The translations under genes and the position numbers were made by a program. Source: Candidatus Binataceae bacterium (GTDB lineage: Bacteria > Desulfobacterota > Binatia > Binatales > Binataceae). From it: 47,568 nt of DNA. The stretch's first letter is position 1, and each line of letters opens with the position of its first letter. Location: the NCBI GenBank assembly GCA_036495685.1, contig DASXMJ010000022.1, forward strand, positions 1 through 47,568, read 5' to 3'. The notes beneath the pieces were generated by a model. That model had not been told where the DNA came from. It searched no databases and saw nothing but the letters and a program-made list of their open reading frames with translations. Below are positions 36,871 to 44,756 of the stretch, piece by piece.

Positions 36871-38250
36871 CTACTTTCCGATACAGAAATCGCTGAAAAT
36901 CCTGTCGAGCACGTCTTCGTTGCTGACCTCGCCGGTGATCGCACCGAGCGCATCGGCGGCGGAAGCGATGTCGACCGCGACGATCTCCGGTGGCATCGCA
37001 CGCAGCGCACTTTCGCGGCCGGCCTTAAGCGCGCGCAGCGCCTGCGCGAGGGCATCGCGATGGCGTCCGCGAGAAATCGCAATCTCGCTTTCGGCGCCCG
37101 GACCCGCCAGCGCATCGATGGTGCTCGCAAGCTCCTGGCGGAGCCGCTCCAAACCATCGGCGGTGAGCGCGGACATTGCCAGCGTCGGCATCGAGAGGCC
37201 GGCCGCGTGTAATGCTGAAATACTGAAGAGCACCGGCAGGTCGCTTTTGTTCAGCACCGCTACGCCGCAGCGATGGTCACATAACGCGACGATTGCAGCA
37301 TCGTCGCAATCAAGCGCGCGCGACGAATCGAACACCGCGATCAGCAGGTCGGCTTCCGCGACCGATCGGCGAGTGCGTTCGATTCCGAGCCGCTCCACCT
37401 CGTCGCCGCCTTCGCGCAGGCCGGCGGTGTCGAGAATGGTAAGCGGCATGGGCCCCAGCTGGATGGTGTCTTCGATCACGTCGCGGGTGGTGCCGGGAAT
37501 CTCGGTCACAATCGCCCGATCGGTGCCGAGGAGAAGATTGAGCAGGCTCGACTTGCCGACATTGGGCTTACCGATAATTGCGGCGCGCGCACCGTCTCGC
37601 GCCAGGCGCCCGCGTGCGAAGCTATCGTGCAGAATTGCGACATCGCCGATGATCTGCTCGATCTCGCCAGCGAGTTGGCGGCGCGAGGGCAGCCGGATGT
37701 CCTCGTCGGAGAAATCGATCTCAGCCTCGAGATGGGCGCGGATGCCAACGACTTTCTCCCTGAGTCCGCGGACCTTTTGCGCAAGCGCGCCGGAGAGCAG
37801 CGCGAGTGCCTGCCGCAGCCCCGCCTCTCCACGCGCATTGACGAGGTCATCGACCGCCTCGGCCTCGGTAAGGTCCATCCGGCCATTTAAGAATCCGCGA
37901 CGAGTGAACTCGCCGGGTTCGGCCAGGCGGGCTCCGCGCGAGACTACTAGACTCACAATCCGCCGCACCAGGAAGGGACCGCCGTGAATCTGAAGCTCGG
38001 CGACATCTTCGCCGGTAAGGCTCGCCGGCGCATGCATGAAGAAGGCAAGCGCGCGGTCCAGCAGCGCGCCACTGTCCGGATCGATCACATGACCGAAATA
38101 AACCCGCCGCGGTTTGAGAGCGGCGTGATGCGACGGCTTCCAGATAGCCCGCAGGATTGCGAGCGCAAGCGGCCCGGAAAGTCGGATGATTGCTACCGCA
38201 CCCGCTCCAGGAGCAGTCGCGGGCGCCACGATCGTATCGCGGATATACAT
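36871..38250 (-). CDS. mnmE: tRNA modification GTPase MnmE (TrmE)
   Basis: A 459-residue MnmE. ATG 38250 gives MYIRDTIVAPATAPGAGAVAIIRLSG, the tetrahydrofolate-binding N-domain. A helical domain carries the G domain (GKPNVGKSSLLN P-loop near 220, IPGTTRD, DTAGLR), and the C-terminus FSDFCIGK has the invariant C-I-G-K catalytic Cys. A GTG at 38271 would add seven residues. It is the first gene of the minus-strand mnmE-mnmG-rsmG-parA-parB run. Confidence 0.95.
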   Translation of the reverse strand: MYIRDTIVAPATAPGAGAVAIIRLSGPLALAILRAIWKPSHHAALKPRRVYFGHVIDPDSGALLDRALAFFMHAPASLTGEDVAELQIHGGPFLVRRIVSLVVSRGARLAEPGEFTRRGFLNGRMDLTEAEAVDDLVNARGEAGLRQALALLSGALAQKVRGLREKVVGIRAHLEAEIDFSDEDIRLPSRRQLAGEIEQIIGDVAILHDSFARGRLARDGARAAIIGKPNVGKSSLLNLLLGTDRAIVTEIPGTTRDVIEDTIQLGPMPLTILDTAGLREGGDEVERLGIERTRRSVAEADLLIAVFDSSRALDCDDAAIVALCDHRCGVAVLNKSDLPVLFSISALHAAGLSMPTLAMSALTADGLERLRQELASTIDALAGPGAESEIAISRGRHRDALAQALRALKAGRESALRAMPPEIVAVDIASAADALGAITGEVSNEDVLDRIFSDFCIGK

Positions 38251-38408
38251 TCCCGGCTGCTTAACCGCCACCGGTCAGAGGTTCAACCGCTAGTGAGCCG
38301 CTGGCCGTCCTCACAATGGAAACCAATTGGTTGTGATGCCTCGCTGCGGATTCCAGGCTTCTAAGCGGATGCGAAGAGTTCATCGCGGCCGCAGCAGCCG
38401 CCGTAATT

Positions 38409-38747
38409 TCACAGAACGTTCAGGTTGCCCGTATGGCGGTGGTTTGCGAGCACTTTGCGCACCGCGCGCCGAACACGGTCGTCTGGGTCCTGATAGAGAC
38501 TCTCCAGCACCCGCACAATTTCCCCATGATAGAGAACCGGCGATCCATCGCAAAGCACATGTACCGTCCAGCGACGAACCGCAGCATCGGGGTCGGCGGC
38601 CATCTCCAGAACCCGTTTCCAGACTTCAGAAACTTTGGTTTTCAGTTCGCATGGGCAGAGCGCGTGGAGTGCTTTGCGGCGCTCCCGCGGGTCAGGACTA
38701 TGAGTGAGTTCAAGCCAGTCCGGAATATCGCTCTTGCCAGTTCGCAC
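38409..38747 (-). CDS. Small HEAT-repeat protein
   Basis: A 112-residue all-helical protein with three HEAT-like repeats: DPRERRKALHALCPCE, DPDAAVRRWTVHVLCDGS and DPDDRVRRAVRKVLANH, each with the conserved Asp-Pro and Arg pattern. Such repeats serve as protein-binding scaffolds. There is no signal peptide or catalytic domain, and the partner is unknown. It is 158 bp upstream of mnmE on the same strand. Confidence 0.75.
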   Translation of the reverse strand: MRTGKSDIPDWLELTHSPDPRERRKALHALCPCELKTKVSEVWKRVLEMAADPDAAVRRWTVHVLCDGSPVLYHGEIVRVLESLYQDPDDRVRRAVRKVLANHRHTGNLNVL

Positions 38748-39074
38748 GACCTACAAGTTGCTCTTTCGCGACCGAGGCCGCACCATCGGTCCCTCGGGCA
38801 GTCAACCGAAGCCACCACACAGAATACCGTGTTTGGTCCCCGGGTGGCAGACTCGGGCCAAATCGTCGCCACTTTGGCCGCGGCTCCGCGCCGCCGAGGC
38901 GTGCGAGATTCGCTCAATGAGCCCTGTTAAGCAAACGGCCCAGGTGCTGCACGAGTCCCTTGCCCGAATCCTGTCAGTGTGGTTCGATCGCGGCTATCTC
39001 TCAAGGGAAATTCTGAAGTAAAATCGCGCTTTTAGAACCTAACTCCCCGAGGCCACGGCCCGGGCAGGATAAAA
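38748..39074. other. Divergent intergenic region between the HEAT gene and rpmH/rnpA; no gene seen
   Basis: 327 bp. Given the flanking genes it is a place where an origin could lie, but no TTATCCACA-like DnaA boxes and no AT-rich unwinding region were found on reading. A weak -10-like TAAAAT is at 39019-39024. It must contain the promoters for both directions, but I cannot assign them. Confidence 0.5.
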
Positions 39075-39623
39075 TTGGCCCCTGATGAAAAGGACCTACC
39101 AGCCTCACAATCGTCGACGAAAACGCACCCACGGGTTCATGGCTCGCATGGCGACGCCCGGTGGACGCAAGATTCTGAAACGCCGCCGCGCCAAGGGACG
39201 CAAACGGCTGAGCATCTCAATCCCGCAGAAACAGCCAGGGTAGCTCGGCACCGCTCGCCACAGGGCTTCAGCAAAACCAACCGGTTGCATCGAAGCGCCG
39301 AGTTCCTGCGCCTCCAACGCAAGGGCATCCGCGCTCAAAGCAAACACTTCGTGCTCTACGCGGGAAGGTTGGGAGACGAAGCCGAACGGCGGCTGGGAAT
39401 CACCGTGTCGCGCCGAATAGGTAACGCTAGCGTGAGAAACCGACTGAAGCGCCGGGTCCGGGAATGCTTTCGCACCAAACTGCGCATGGCGATTCCGGAA
39501 GGGGTCGCCACGGTGATCGTTGCACTCTCTGGAGCGGGCGTGCTCGACACATCGGCTATCAATTACGAGCTTGCGGCTGCTACCTTGAGTGTCGTCAAGC
39601 GCCTCGAGGCGGGTGATGGGTGA
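39075..39623 (+). CDS. rnpA: RNase P protein component with N-terminal extension overlapping rpmH
   Basis: The core (from about residue 65: [21 protein letters not shown], then [27 protein letters not shown] with the RNR signature) is RNase P protein, which helps the RNA subunit mature tRNA 5' ends. Reading every in-frame codon from 39075 to 39285 shows only two standard start codons, TTG 39075 and TTG 39285. The latter would remove the conserved F-x-K-x-x-R-L. TTG 39075 has AGGA at 5-nt spacing and gives a 182-residue protein whose first about 57 residues are encoded across rpmH in another frame. This matches the Thermus arrangement. The extension is polar and probably unstructured. Confidence 0.82.
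   Translation: MAPDEKDLPASQSSTKTHPRVHGSHGDARWTQDSETPPRQGTQTAEHLNPAETARVARHRSPQGFSKTNRLHRSAEFLRLQRKGIRAQSKHFVLYAGRLGDEAERRLGITVSRRIGNASVRNRLKRRVRECFRTKLRMAIPEGVATVIVALSGAGVLDTSAINYELAAATLSVVKRLEAGDG
39085..39243 (+). CDS. rpmH: 50S ribosomal protein L34
   Basis: A 52-residue L34, starting [22 protein letters not shown] and continuing with [19 protein letters not shown], essentially the universal sequence; a short IPQKQPG tail follows. The ATG is 10 nt after the TTG of rnpA, and the whole gene lies inside the rnpA frame. The only Shine-Dalgarno-like sequence (AGGA, 39066-39069) is 15 nt from this ATG, so L34 may depend on ribosomes recruited for both genes. Confidence 0.97.
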   Translation: MKRTYQPHNRRRKRTHGFMARMATPGGRKILKRRRAKGRKRLSISIPQKQPG

Positions 39624-40038
39624 CCGTCGCATGCCAGCGAACCTTACCCCGCACCCCTTCTCCGAATCGGAAGTGGAACCAAACTCAAAAGGGAAATTCT
39701 TTCAAGGCTTACTCTCCAGTTCCCGCACGGGATGGGCGCTTAGAGGCTGGTTTGCGCCTCTGCCGAGGGAGCGGAAGGGACCACAGCGCGGACTTGCGCT
39801 ACTGGCGCTCGGATCGCTCTGGCTTTACCGCTTCACTCTTTCGCCGCTGCTTCACGCTCTTTTCGGTCCTTCGTGCCGGTTTGAGCCTTCCTGTTCCCGG
39901 TTTGCAACCGATGCGATCCGTGAACACGGACTAGGTCGCGGGGCAGCAATGACTATTAAGCAGCTTGCGCGATGCCATCCGTTGGGTGGCCATGGCTACG
40001 ACACTGTTCCGGCGACGGGGCACAGTAGGAAGAGATAA
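39616..40038 (+). CDS. yidD: Membrane protein insertion efficiency factor YidD, long N-terminus
   Basis: The C-terminal about 80 residues are YidD: LWLYRFTLSPLLHALFGPSCRFEPSCSRFATDAIREHG, then MTIKQLARCHPLGGHGYDTVP, with the conserved Cys. The protein helps YidC-mediated insertion and associates with the inner membrane. About 50 extra residues precede this core. The possible starts are ATG 39616 (overlapping the rnpA stop by eight bases), GTG 39589 and ATG 39631; none exists closer to the core, so the extension is real. It lies three bases before yidC. Confidence 0.88.
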   Translation: MGDRRMPANLTPHPFSESEVEPNSKGKFFQGLLSSSRTGWALRGWFAPLPRERKGPQRGLALLALGSLWLYRFTLSPLLHALFGPSCRFEPSCSRFATDAIREHGLGRGAAMTIKQLARCHPLGGHGYDTVPATGHSRKR

Positions 40039-40040
40039 TT

Positions 40041-41720
40041 TTGGATACCAGCCGCCTAATTCTCGCCGTAGTCCTGTCGTTGGGGCTTATCTTTATCTAC
40101 CAGGAGCTGGTCTTGAAGCGGATCAGTCCGCCCCCTGGCCCGCAGGAGCAGTTGGCGCAACAGCGCGCAACTGAGGTCATCCCCACCTCCCCTTCGACGG
40201 CAGCGACCATCGAGCAAAACGCCGCGCAGCCGTTGTCCGCGTCGATTTCGGGTATCACCTCGCTTCAGCCCGCCGGGCCCCCGGTGCCCGAACGGCTCGT
40301 CACCATCGAGACTGATCAGTACGTCGCTCAAATCACGAGCCGCGGCGGGCGGATCAAGAGCTTTCGGCTGAAGCACTACCTGGAGACCGCTTCGCCGGAC
40401 AGCGGATGGTTCGAGTTGGTCCCTCAGACGGGTGAGTACGTGCTGCCGCTGGGTGCCATCCTTGCGCGCGGGGACCAGGTGCTGACCGATTCCGCGCTGG
40501 ACTACTCCATTTCGCCGTCGCAGGGCGTCCGCATCGCGGCGGACGAAGGTACCAAGCTGGTTCTAAACGCGCAGGCAGCGGACGGGACCACCATCGAGAA
40601 GACGCTCCTTTTTCACGGCGACTCTTACGCTTTTACGACCGATCTGAAGGTTTCCGGTGGCCCGAAAAACGACGCGATCGGGCTTGCGTTGAGCCAACCC
40701 CTCAACCCACACGCCGGGTACTATGATATTCCGGAGTTGCAGGCATACGTGACCGGGAAGGCGATAACGGAAGCCGAAAAAGCCTTGCGCAAAGGGGTCG
40801 CCCCCGTAACCGGCAACATCACCTACGCCGGATTCGGCGATCGTTACTTTCTCAGCGCCTATCTGCCCGCGACTTCGAGCGCGGGGACCCTGATGATGAC
40901 TTTTGCCAACGAGCAGGCGCTCGCGCGGATGCTGTTTTCGGGAAACGATCGGCTGAGCGCCCGGGTTTACATGGGTCCCAAGCTGCTGGAGGCTCTAGAA
41001 GCCGTCGACCCCGCATTGGAGAAGTCCATCAACTTCGGTTGGAGCGGCTTGCTCGCGATTATCTTTTTGCGCGCGCTCAAGCTCTTTCATCAAATCGTCC
41101 CCAACTACGGCTGGGCCATTATCCTGGTGACTGTGATGTTGCGGCTGCTGATGTTGCCGATCTCCATCAAGAGTCAGCGGTCGATGATGAAGATGCAGCG
41201 GCTGCAGCCGCAGATGGAACGGATGCGCGAGCGTTTCAAGGACGACCAGGAGCGCTTACAGCGCGAAATGGTGGATCTCTACAAGCGCAACCACGTGAAC
41301 CCGGTGGGCGGATGTTTGCCGATGCTGCTGCAACTACCGATCTTTATCGGCCTCTACGAAGCCCTCCTGAATTCGGTGGAGCTGCGTCACGCGCCGTTCA
41401 TCTGGTGGATCAAGGACCTCTCGGCCCCCGATTGCCTGCCGGTGTCGTGGATGCCGCAGATACCGTTCATGCACTGCCATGGGATTCCGGTGCTGGTGCT
41501 CGCAATGGGCGCCAGTACCTTCTTTCAGCAGTGGATGACGCCGACCTCGCCGGACCCAAATCAGCAGCGAATGATGATGTTGACGCCCCTGATTTTCACC
41601 GTCATGTTCGTCAATTTTCCCGCCGGGCTTTCGCTATACTACTTCGCGTCAAACGTGCTGGGTGTTGTCCAGCAGGTCTTTCTTAACCGGGAATTCAAAA
41701 ACAGTCCTGTGACCGCATGA
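40041..41720 (+). CDS. yidC: Membrane protein insertase YidC
   Basis: A 559-residue YidC of the Gram-negative type. It has an N-terminal helix (about 5-22), a large periplasmic beta-sandwich domain (about 85-320), then the conserved five-helix insertase. The insertase has GWAIILVTVMLRLLMLPISIKSQRSM, the coiled cytoplasmic loop, NPVGGCLPMLLQLPIFIGLYEALLNSVELR and FPAGLSLYYFASNVLGVVQQ. TTG 40041 is the start, preceded by AGGAAGAGA. Its stop overlaps jag (ATGA). Confidence 0.96.
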   Translation: MDTSRLILAVVLSLGLIFIYQELVLKRISPPPGPQEQLAQQRATEVIPTSPSTAATIEQNAAQPLSASISGITSLQPAGPPVPERLVTIETDQYVAQITSRGGRIKSFRLKHYLETASPDSGWFELVPQTGEYVLPLGAILARGDQVLTDSALDYSISPSQGVRIAADEGTKLVLNAQAADGTTIEKTLLFHGDSYAFTTDLKVSGGPKNDAIGLALSQPLNPHAGYYDIPELQAYVTGKAITEAEKALRKGVAPVTGNITYAGFGDRYFLSAYLPATSSAGTLMMTFANEQALARMLFSGNDRLSARVYMGPKLLEALEAVDPALEKSINFGWSGLLAIIFLRALKLFHQIVPNYGWAIILVTVMLRLLMLPISIKSQRSMMKMQRLQPQMERMRERFKDDQERLQREMVDLYKRNHVNPVGGCLPMLLQLPIFIGLYEALLNSVELRHAPFIWWIKDLSAPDCLPVSWMPQIPFMHCHGIPVLVLAMGASTFFQQWMTPTSPDPNQQRMMMLTPLIFTVMFVNFPAGLSLYYFASNVLGVVQQVFLNREFKNSPVTA

Positions 41721-42622
41721 GCACCAACGAACCAATCGAAATCGCAGCCACTACCGTAGACGAAGCTATCAAGCAAGCACTCGAACAGCTCGCCGCGCAG
41801 GAAGATGACGTGGTGATCGAAGTTCTCGCCACACCTCGCGCCGGAGTGCTTGGACTCGGTGCACGCCAGGCACGCGTACGCGTGACGCGGCGCACCTCGA
41901 ATGTCGTAACCTCGGGAGTTCAGTCGCCGCCGCCGGCTCCTGCCGTCGATCGCCATCCGCGTGAGCCTGCTGCCGCTGAGGCGCACGACGGCGAAGAGCG
42001 TCCTCAGGCGCAACGCGAAGCCGTGGACCTCGACCAGCTGGCGCAGGAGGCGCGTGAGGTCCTCAGCAAGGTCCTCCAGTTAATGGACGAGCGGGCCGAG
42101 GTGCTCCGGACCCAAGGTGATCCCGAGTCAGTCGAGCTTGAGATCAAGGGCGATGGGTCCGGGATTCTAATCGGCCGCCACGGCCAGACCCTCGACGCGC
42201 TCGAATACCTAGTCAATCGAATCGTGGCACGGCGAATTCGCGACGCCGCTCCGGTGGTGCTGGAGACCGAATCCTACCGGGCCCGCCGCCGCCAGCAGTT
42301 GCATCGCATGGCGCTCTCGATGGGCGAGCGGGCCAAGCGAGATCATCGACCGATGACGCTGGACCCGATGCCGCCGCGAGATCGGCGGGTGGTGCATCTG
42401 GCGCTGAAAGACGATCCGATGCTGACCACCCGATCGAGCGGTGACGGGTTTCTGCGCTCGATCGAGATTGTGCCGGCCGGCGGTGGCCAGCGCCGGGAAC
42501 GCGAACGCGGCGGTGGCGGTGGAGGCGGCGAAAGTCGCGGACGGAGGCAGGAACGCCCCGAACCCCCGGAACCAATCGGCGAGCAGGGTGGCTTCAAGCA
42601 CGGTCAGAAGCGCATTGTGTGA
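41717..42622 (+). CDS. jag: Jag/KhpB RNA-binding protein (Jag-N, KH, R3H)
   Basis: A 301-residue RNA-binding protein. A Jag-N domain (about 4-55, VDEAIKQALEQLAAQEDDVVIEVL...RAGVLGLGARQARVRV) and a linker are followed by a KH domain with the GRHGQ loop (about 153) and an R3H domain (MPPRDRRVVHLAL). The tail is Gly/Arg-rich, like RNA-binding tails. KhpB with KhpA binds many transcripts and influences cell elongation and division in Gram-positive bacteria. ATG 41717 overlaps the yidC stop. Confidence 0.9.
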   Translation: MSTNEPIEIAATTVDEAIKQALEQLAAQEDDVVIEVLATPRAGVLGLGARQARVRVTRRTSNVVTSGVQSPPPAPAVDRHPREPAAAEAHDGEERPQAQREAVDLDQLAQEAREVLSKVLQLMDERAEVLRTQGDPESVELEIKGDGSGILIGRHGQTLDALEYLVNRIVARRIRDAAPVVLETESYRARRRQQLHRMALSMGERAKRDHRPMTLDPMPPRDRRVVHLALKDDPMLTTRSSGDGFLRSIEIVPAGGGQRRERERGGGGGGGESRGRRQERPEPPEPIGEQGGFKHGQKRIV

Positions 42623-43004
42623 GGTGCTTCGTCGGTTTCGCAACTCGCTCTGCTACTAACCGGACGCGAGATAGGCGAGGCAATATTCCAGGCTGAACTG
42701 GTCAACCGCGCGCTGAGTGTCGACGCCTTCCTTTGGCGTGAACGATGCGCCGCGTCTGCCCGTTATCATTCGAGGTTCGCACTCGCCCTTATGCGCAAAA
42801 CCTGATGCCTCGCTCTCTTTGAGTGACAACGGACTGACACAACCCAGGATCGTCGGCCCACAGGCGCACAGCTGTCCGAACGAGGGAATTCGTTCCCCGA
42901 CCGCGGAGCGAAACTTTCGCGGGGATGGTTTTCGCCGCGCTGCGGTTCTCCTGGCCGAGACTAGCGCCCGTCATCACCTCCAGGATGCAGCACCGCCTGA
43001 TAAG
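42623..43004. other. Intergenic region after jag; no supported gene
   Basis: 382 bp. The frame of jag stays open for 60 codons after its stop (to TGA 42803-42805) but has no start codon. A 110-codon frame at 42717-43049 has no protein character and runs into the terminator. A small hairpin with a TTCG loop, GGGAA-TTCG-TTCCC, is visible near 42886-42899. Confidence 0.4.
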
Positions 43005-43043
43005 AAAAACCGGCGCGACCCTTTCGGACCGTGCCGGTTTTTT
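43005..43043. terminator. Bidirectional intrinsic terminator between jag and DUF1329 gene A
   Basis: AAAAACCGGC and GCCGGTTTTTT flank an 18-base loop. The stem is GC-rich with a T-run on the plus strand (43038-43043) and, on the minus strand, a T-run from 43009 to 43005. It lies 24 bp after the stop of DUF1329 gene A and should stop both convergent operons. Confidence 0.8.
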
Positions 43044-43067
43044 GCTTAGCGATGAGCTTTGCGTCGT

Positions 43068-44378
43068 CTAGCGGATCGCGGACCGGACGAGAGCATCGGT
43101 GGTAAAGAAACTCTTGTCGACCGCGCCCATGTTGATGTACCAGCACTCGCGCTCCGGCGTCTCGATGCCCGGCAGATAGCACATCGTCGCCTGTCCCGAC
43201 TGCACGTCGGTCGATACCGCACCAACCACGAACAGCCGCTTGAACGGATAGATCGCCACGCGCGCATCCGGCACCGGACGATCGCGATACGCTACCCAGT
43301 AGATGTGGCTGCGGAAGAGCCGGCCACTGCGATCGTAGGTGTCGATGTACGGGTTGAACCAGACTTCCGAGTCCTCGTACAGAACGGTGCGGGAATCGAT
43401 CGGGTTGATCTTACCGGGGCGAGGGGTCGCCTCGACCACGTACATGTGGCGCATCTCCCAATTTTCCGGGCACGCGCTCGCACCACCGTCCGTCGCACAG
43501 CGGACTTCGGGCGAATGCTCCGCGTGAACCGTCGCGAGCATGTTCTTCTCGCCGAGCAGCTTGTAGTTGTACTCTTCGGTCTTCGCGTTGAACCCCGAGT
43601 AGTGATCCGGATCCCACGAGAACGCGGCGGTCCCCGAGGTGGACGCCGAACTCAGGATTGATTCGTCGACGCGACGAACGCGACGGCTGCCAGAGCCGAT
43701 GCTCCAGGTGTCATCACCGCGGTTTCCACCGTCATAGCGCCAGCGGATAAAGCCGACGCCACGAATTTCCATCGGCGCCAGCACCGGGTACAGGCCGAAG
43801 ATCCACAGCCGCTTGGTCATTTTGTAGTCGGGATCGATCGGCATCGGCTCGACTTCGGTGCGGCCCACCAGGTCGTAGCCCATGTAGTGACCAATCTGGA
43901 AGTATTCGATCTGCTGTTGCTGCGCGCCTTTGGCCTGGTACTCGGTATCGCAGTCGTAGAAACGCAGATCGTAGTCGTCTGAATAGAAGGGCTTGTACAC
44001 CAGGTTCCACACGACCTTGGTTCCAGCGTACGGGTCGTTTGGATCGATCAATGGGAACGGCTGTCCCGCCACGTACCCCACCAGGCTGCGGTGATCGTCC
44101 GTAAGCCTGACCTGGCCAGAATACTTTTCGGTTGCATCCTTGTAGGGCGGGGGCCAGTCGACGCGCTCGGTCGGGACGATCTTCATGCTCATCCCGTGCT
44201 CGACCTTGTAATAGACGCCGGGCGACAGCAGGTCTTGGACCTTGGTCGCGTTGGCCGGGGTGATGAAATCTCCCGGCCTTACTTCTGCATAACTCCTCGG
44301 ACTAAAGACTAGCAGTGTTAATGTCGCCAGAACTCCGACCGTTCCGGCACTCAACCAACTACGCGCGCTCCTGTGCAT
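43068..44378 (-). CDS. Exported DUF1329 protein, tandem copy A
   Basis: A 436-residue protein of family DUF1329 (PF07044), which has no established function; members are exported, and homologues are often found near DUF1302 outer-membrane proteins and hydrophobic-substrate catabolic genes. Residues 1-31 are a Sec signal peptide (hydrophobic core LATLTLLVF, cleavage near SYA-EV) without a lipobox Cys, so it is periplasmic. The mature part begins EVRPGDFITPANATKVQDLLSPGVYY. It is rich in aromatic and charged residues, for example VWNLVYKPFYSDDYDLRFYD, and ends DKSFFTTDALVRSAIR. AGAGGAGG lies before ATG 44378. It is nearly identical to copies B and C over the mature region. Confidence 0.88.
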   Translation of the reverse strand: MHRSARSWLSAGTVGVLATLTLLVFSPRSYAEVRPGDFITPANATKVQDLLSPGVYYKVEHGMSMKIVPTERVDWPPPYKDATEKYSGQVRLTDDHRSLVGYVAGQPFPLIDPNDPYAGTKVVWNLVYKPFYSDDYDLRFYDCDTEYQAKGAQQQQIEYFQIGHYMGYDLVGRTEVEPMPIDPDYKMTKRLWIFGLYPVLAPMEIRGVGFIRWRYDGGNRGDDTWSIGSGSRRVRRVDESILSSASTSGTAAFSWDPDHYSGFNAKTEEYNYKLLGEKNMLATVHAEHSPEVRCATDGGASACPENWEMRHMYVVEATPRPGKINPIDSRTVLYEDSEVWFNPYIDTYDRSGRLFRSHIYWVAYRDRPVPDARVAIYPFKRLFVVGAVSTDVQSGQATMCYLPGIETPERECWYINMGAVDKSFFTTDALVRSAIR

Positions 44379-44443
44379 ACGCAGCCTCCTCTAGGCAATT
44401 TGCGGCTTAAAACCGCGGCATTCGGTTCCCCAAGCGTGCGCTA

Positions 44444-44473
44444 TTATTAGTCCCGAAAACCTTCCGGCGTCAA
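44444..44473 (-). promoter_or_regulatory. Probable promoter of DUF1329 gene A
   Basis: On the minus strand, TTGACG (44468-44473), 18-base spacer, TAATAA (44444-44449). The leader would be about 60 nt. It is matched in position by the promoter of gene B. Confidence 0.6.
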
Positions 44474-44477
44474 CACA

Positions 44478-44504
44478 CTAATATTGACCGCGTCGTTTCC
44501 TAAT
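44478..44504 (-). promoter_or_regulatory. Conserved 27-bp upstream element A1
   Basis: Lies four bases upstream of the -35 of gene A. It is identical at 26 of 27 positions to 46163-46189 before gene B, while the DNA around both has diverged. It begins and ends with CTAAT (plus strand), the two copies 22 bp apart. A related partial copy, with TTTTCTAAT, is at 44533-44552, its CTAAT 43 bp from the previous one. A binding site for an activator is likely. Confidence 0.6.
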
Positions 44505-44705
44505 TTCGGTGCGTACCTACGCGATAATGAATGAGAAGTTTTCTAATATCGGAAGAAGTATGTCTTCGCTATACAGCAGGCGGGACTAATGGACAGTTCT
44601 TCACGGCGAGTCCGGAACGCGATTCGGACATGAGCGGTGGCGCAGTGGTGCAACTCAAGGGGTGCGCCAGTGCGGTTTTTAGCGCCGCGGGCTTACCGCG
44701 ATTTT

Positions 44706-44737
44706 GACTGGCGCGGTGCAAGGAGACCGCGCCAGTC
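44706..44737. repeat. Perfect 12-bp hairpin downstream of DUF1329 gene B
   Basis: GACTGGCGCGGT (44706-44717), 8-base loop, ACCGCGCCAGTC (44726-44737). It lies 19 bp after the gene B stop but is followed by A residues, not a U tract, in the gene B transcript, so it is not a standard terminator. A third copy of one arm, GCGCCAGT, is at 44664-44671 and could pair alternatively with the middle arm. The 378 bp between copies A and B otherwise hold only the promoter elements of gene A. Confidence 0.6.
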
Positions 44738-44756
44738 ACCCCCAGGATTCAGGACC

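Noticed and set aside
38311..38336. Palindrome AACCAATTGGTT with flanking TCACAA/TTGTGA upstream of mnmE
   Set aside because: The flanking repeats are not symmetrical with the central palindrome, and no second copy was found; may be chance.
38748..39074. Possible replication origin next to rpmH
   Set aside because: No DnaA-box-like 9-mers or AT-rich unwinding element seen; the neighbourhood alone is not enough.
42623..42805. 60-codon open stretch in frame after the jag stop
   Set aside because: No start codon and no recognisable homology. A read-through extension of Jag cannot be excluded but has no support.
42717..43049. 110-codon frame after jag
   Set aside because: It runs through the bidirectional terminator and lacks protein-like composition.
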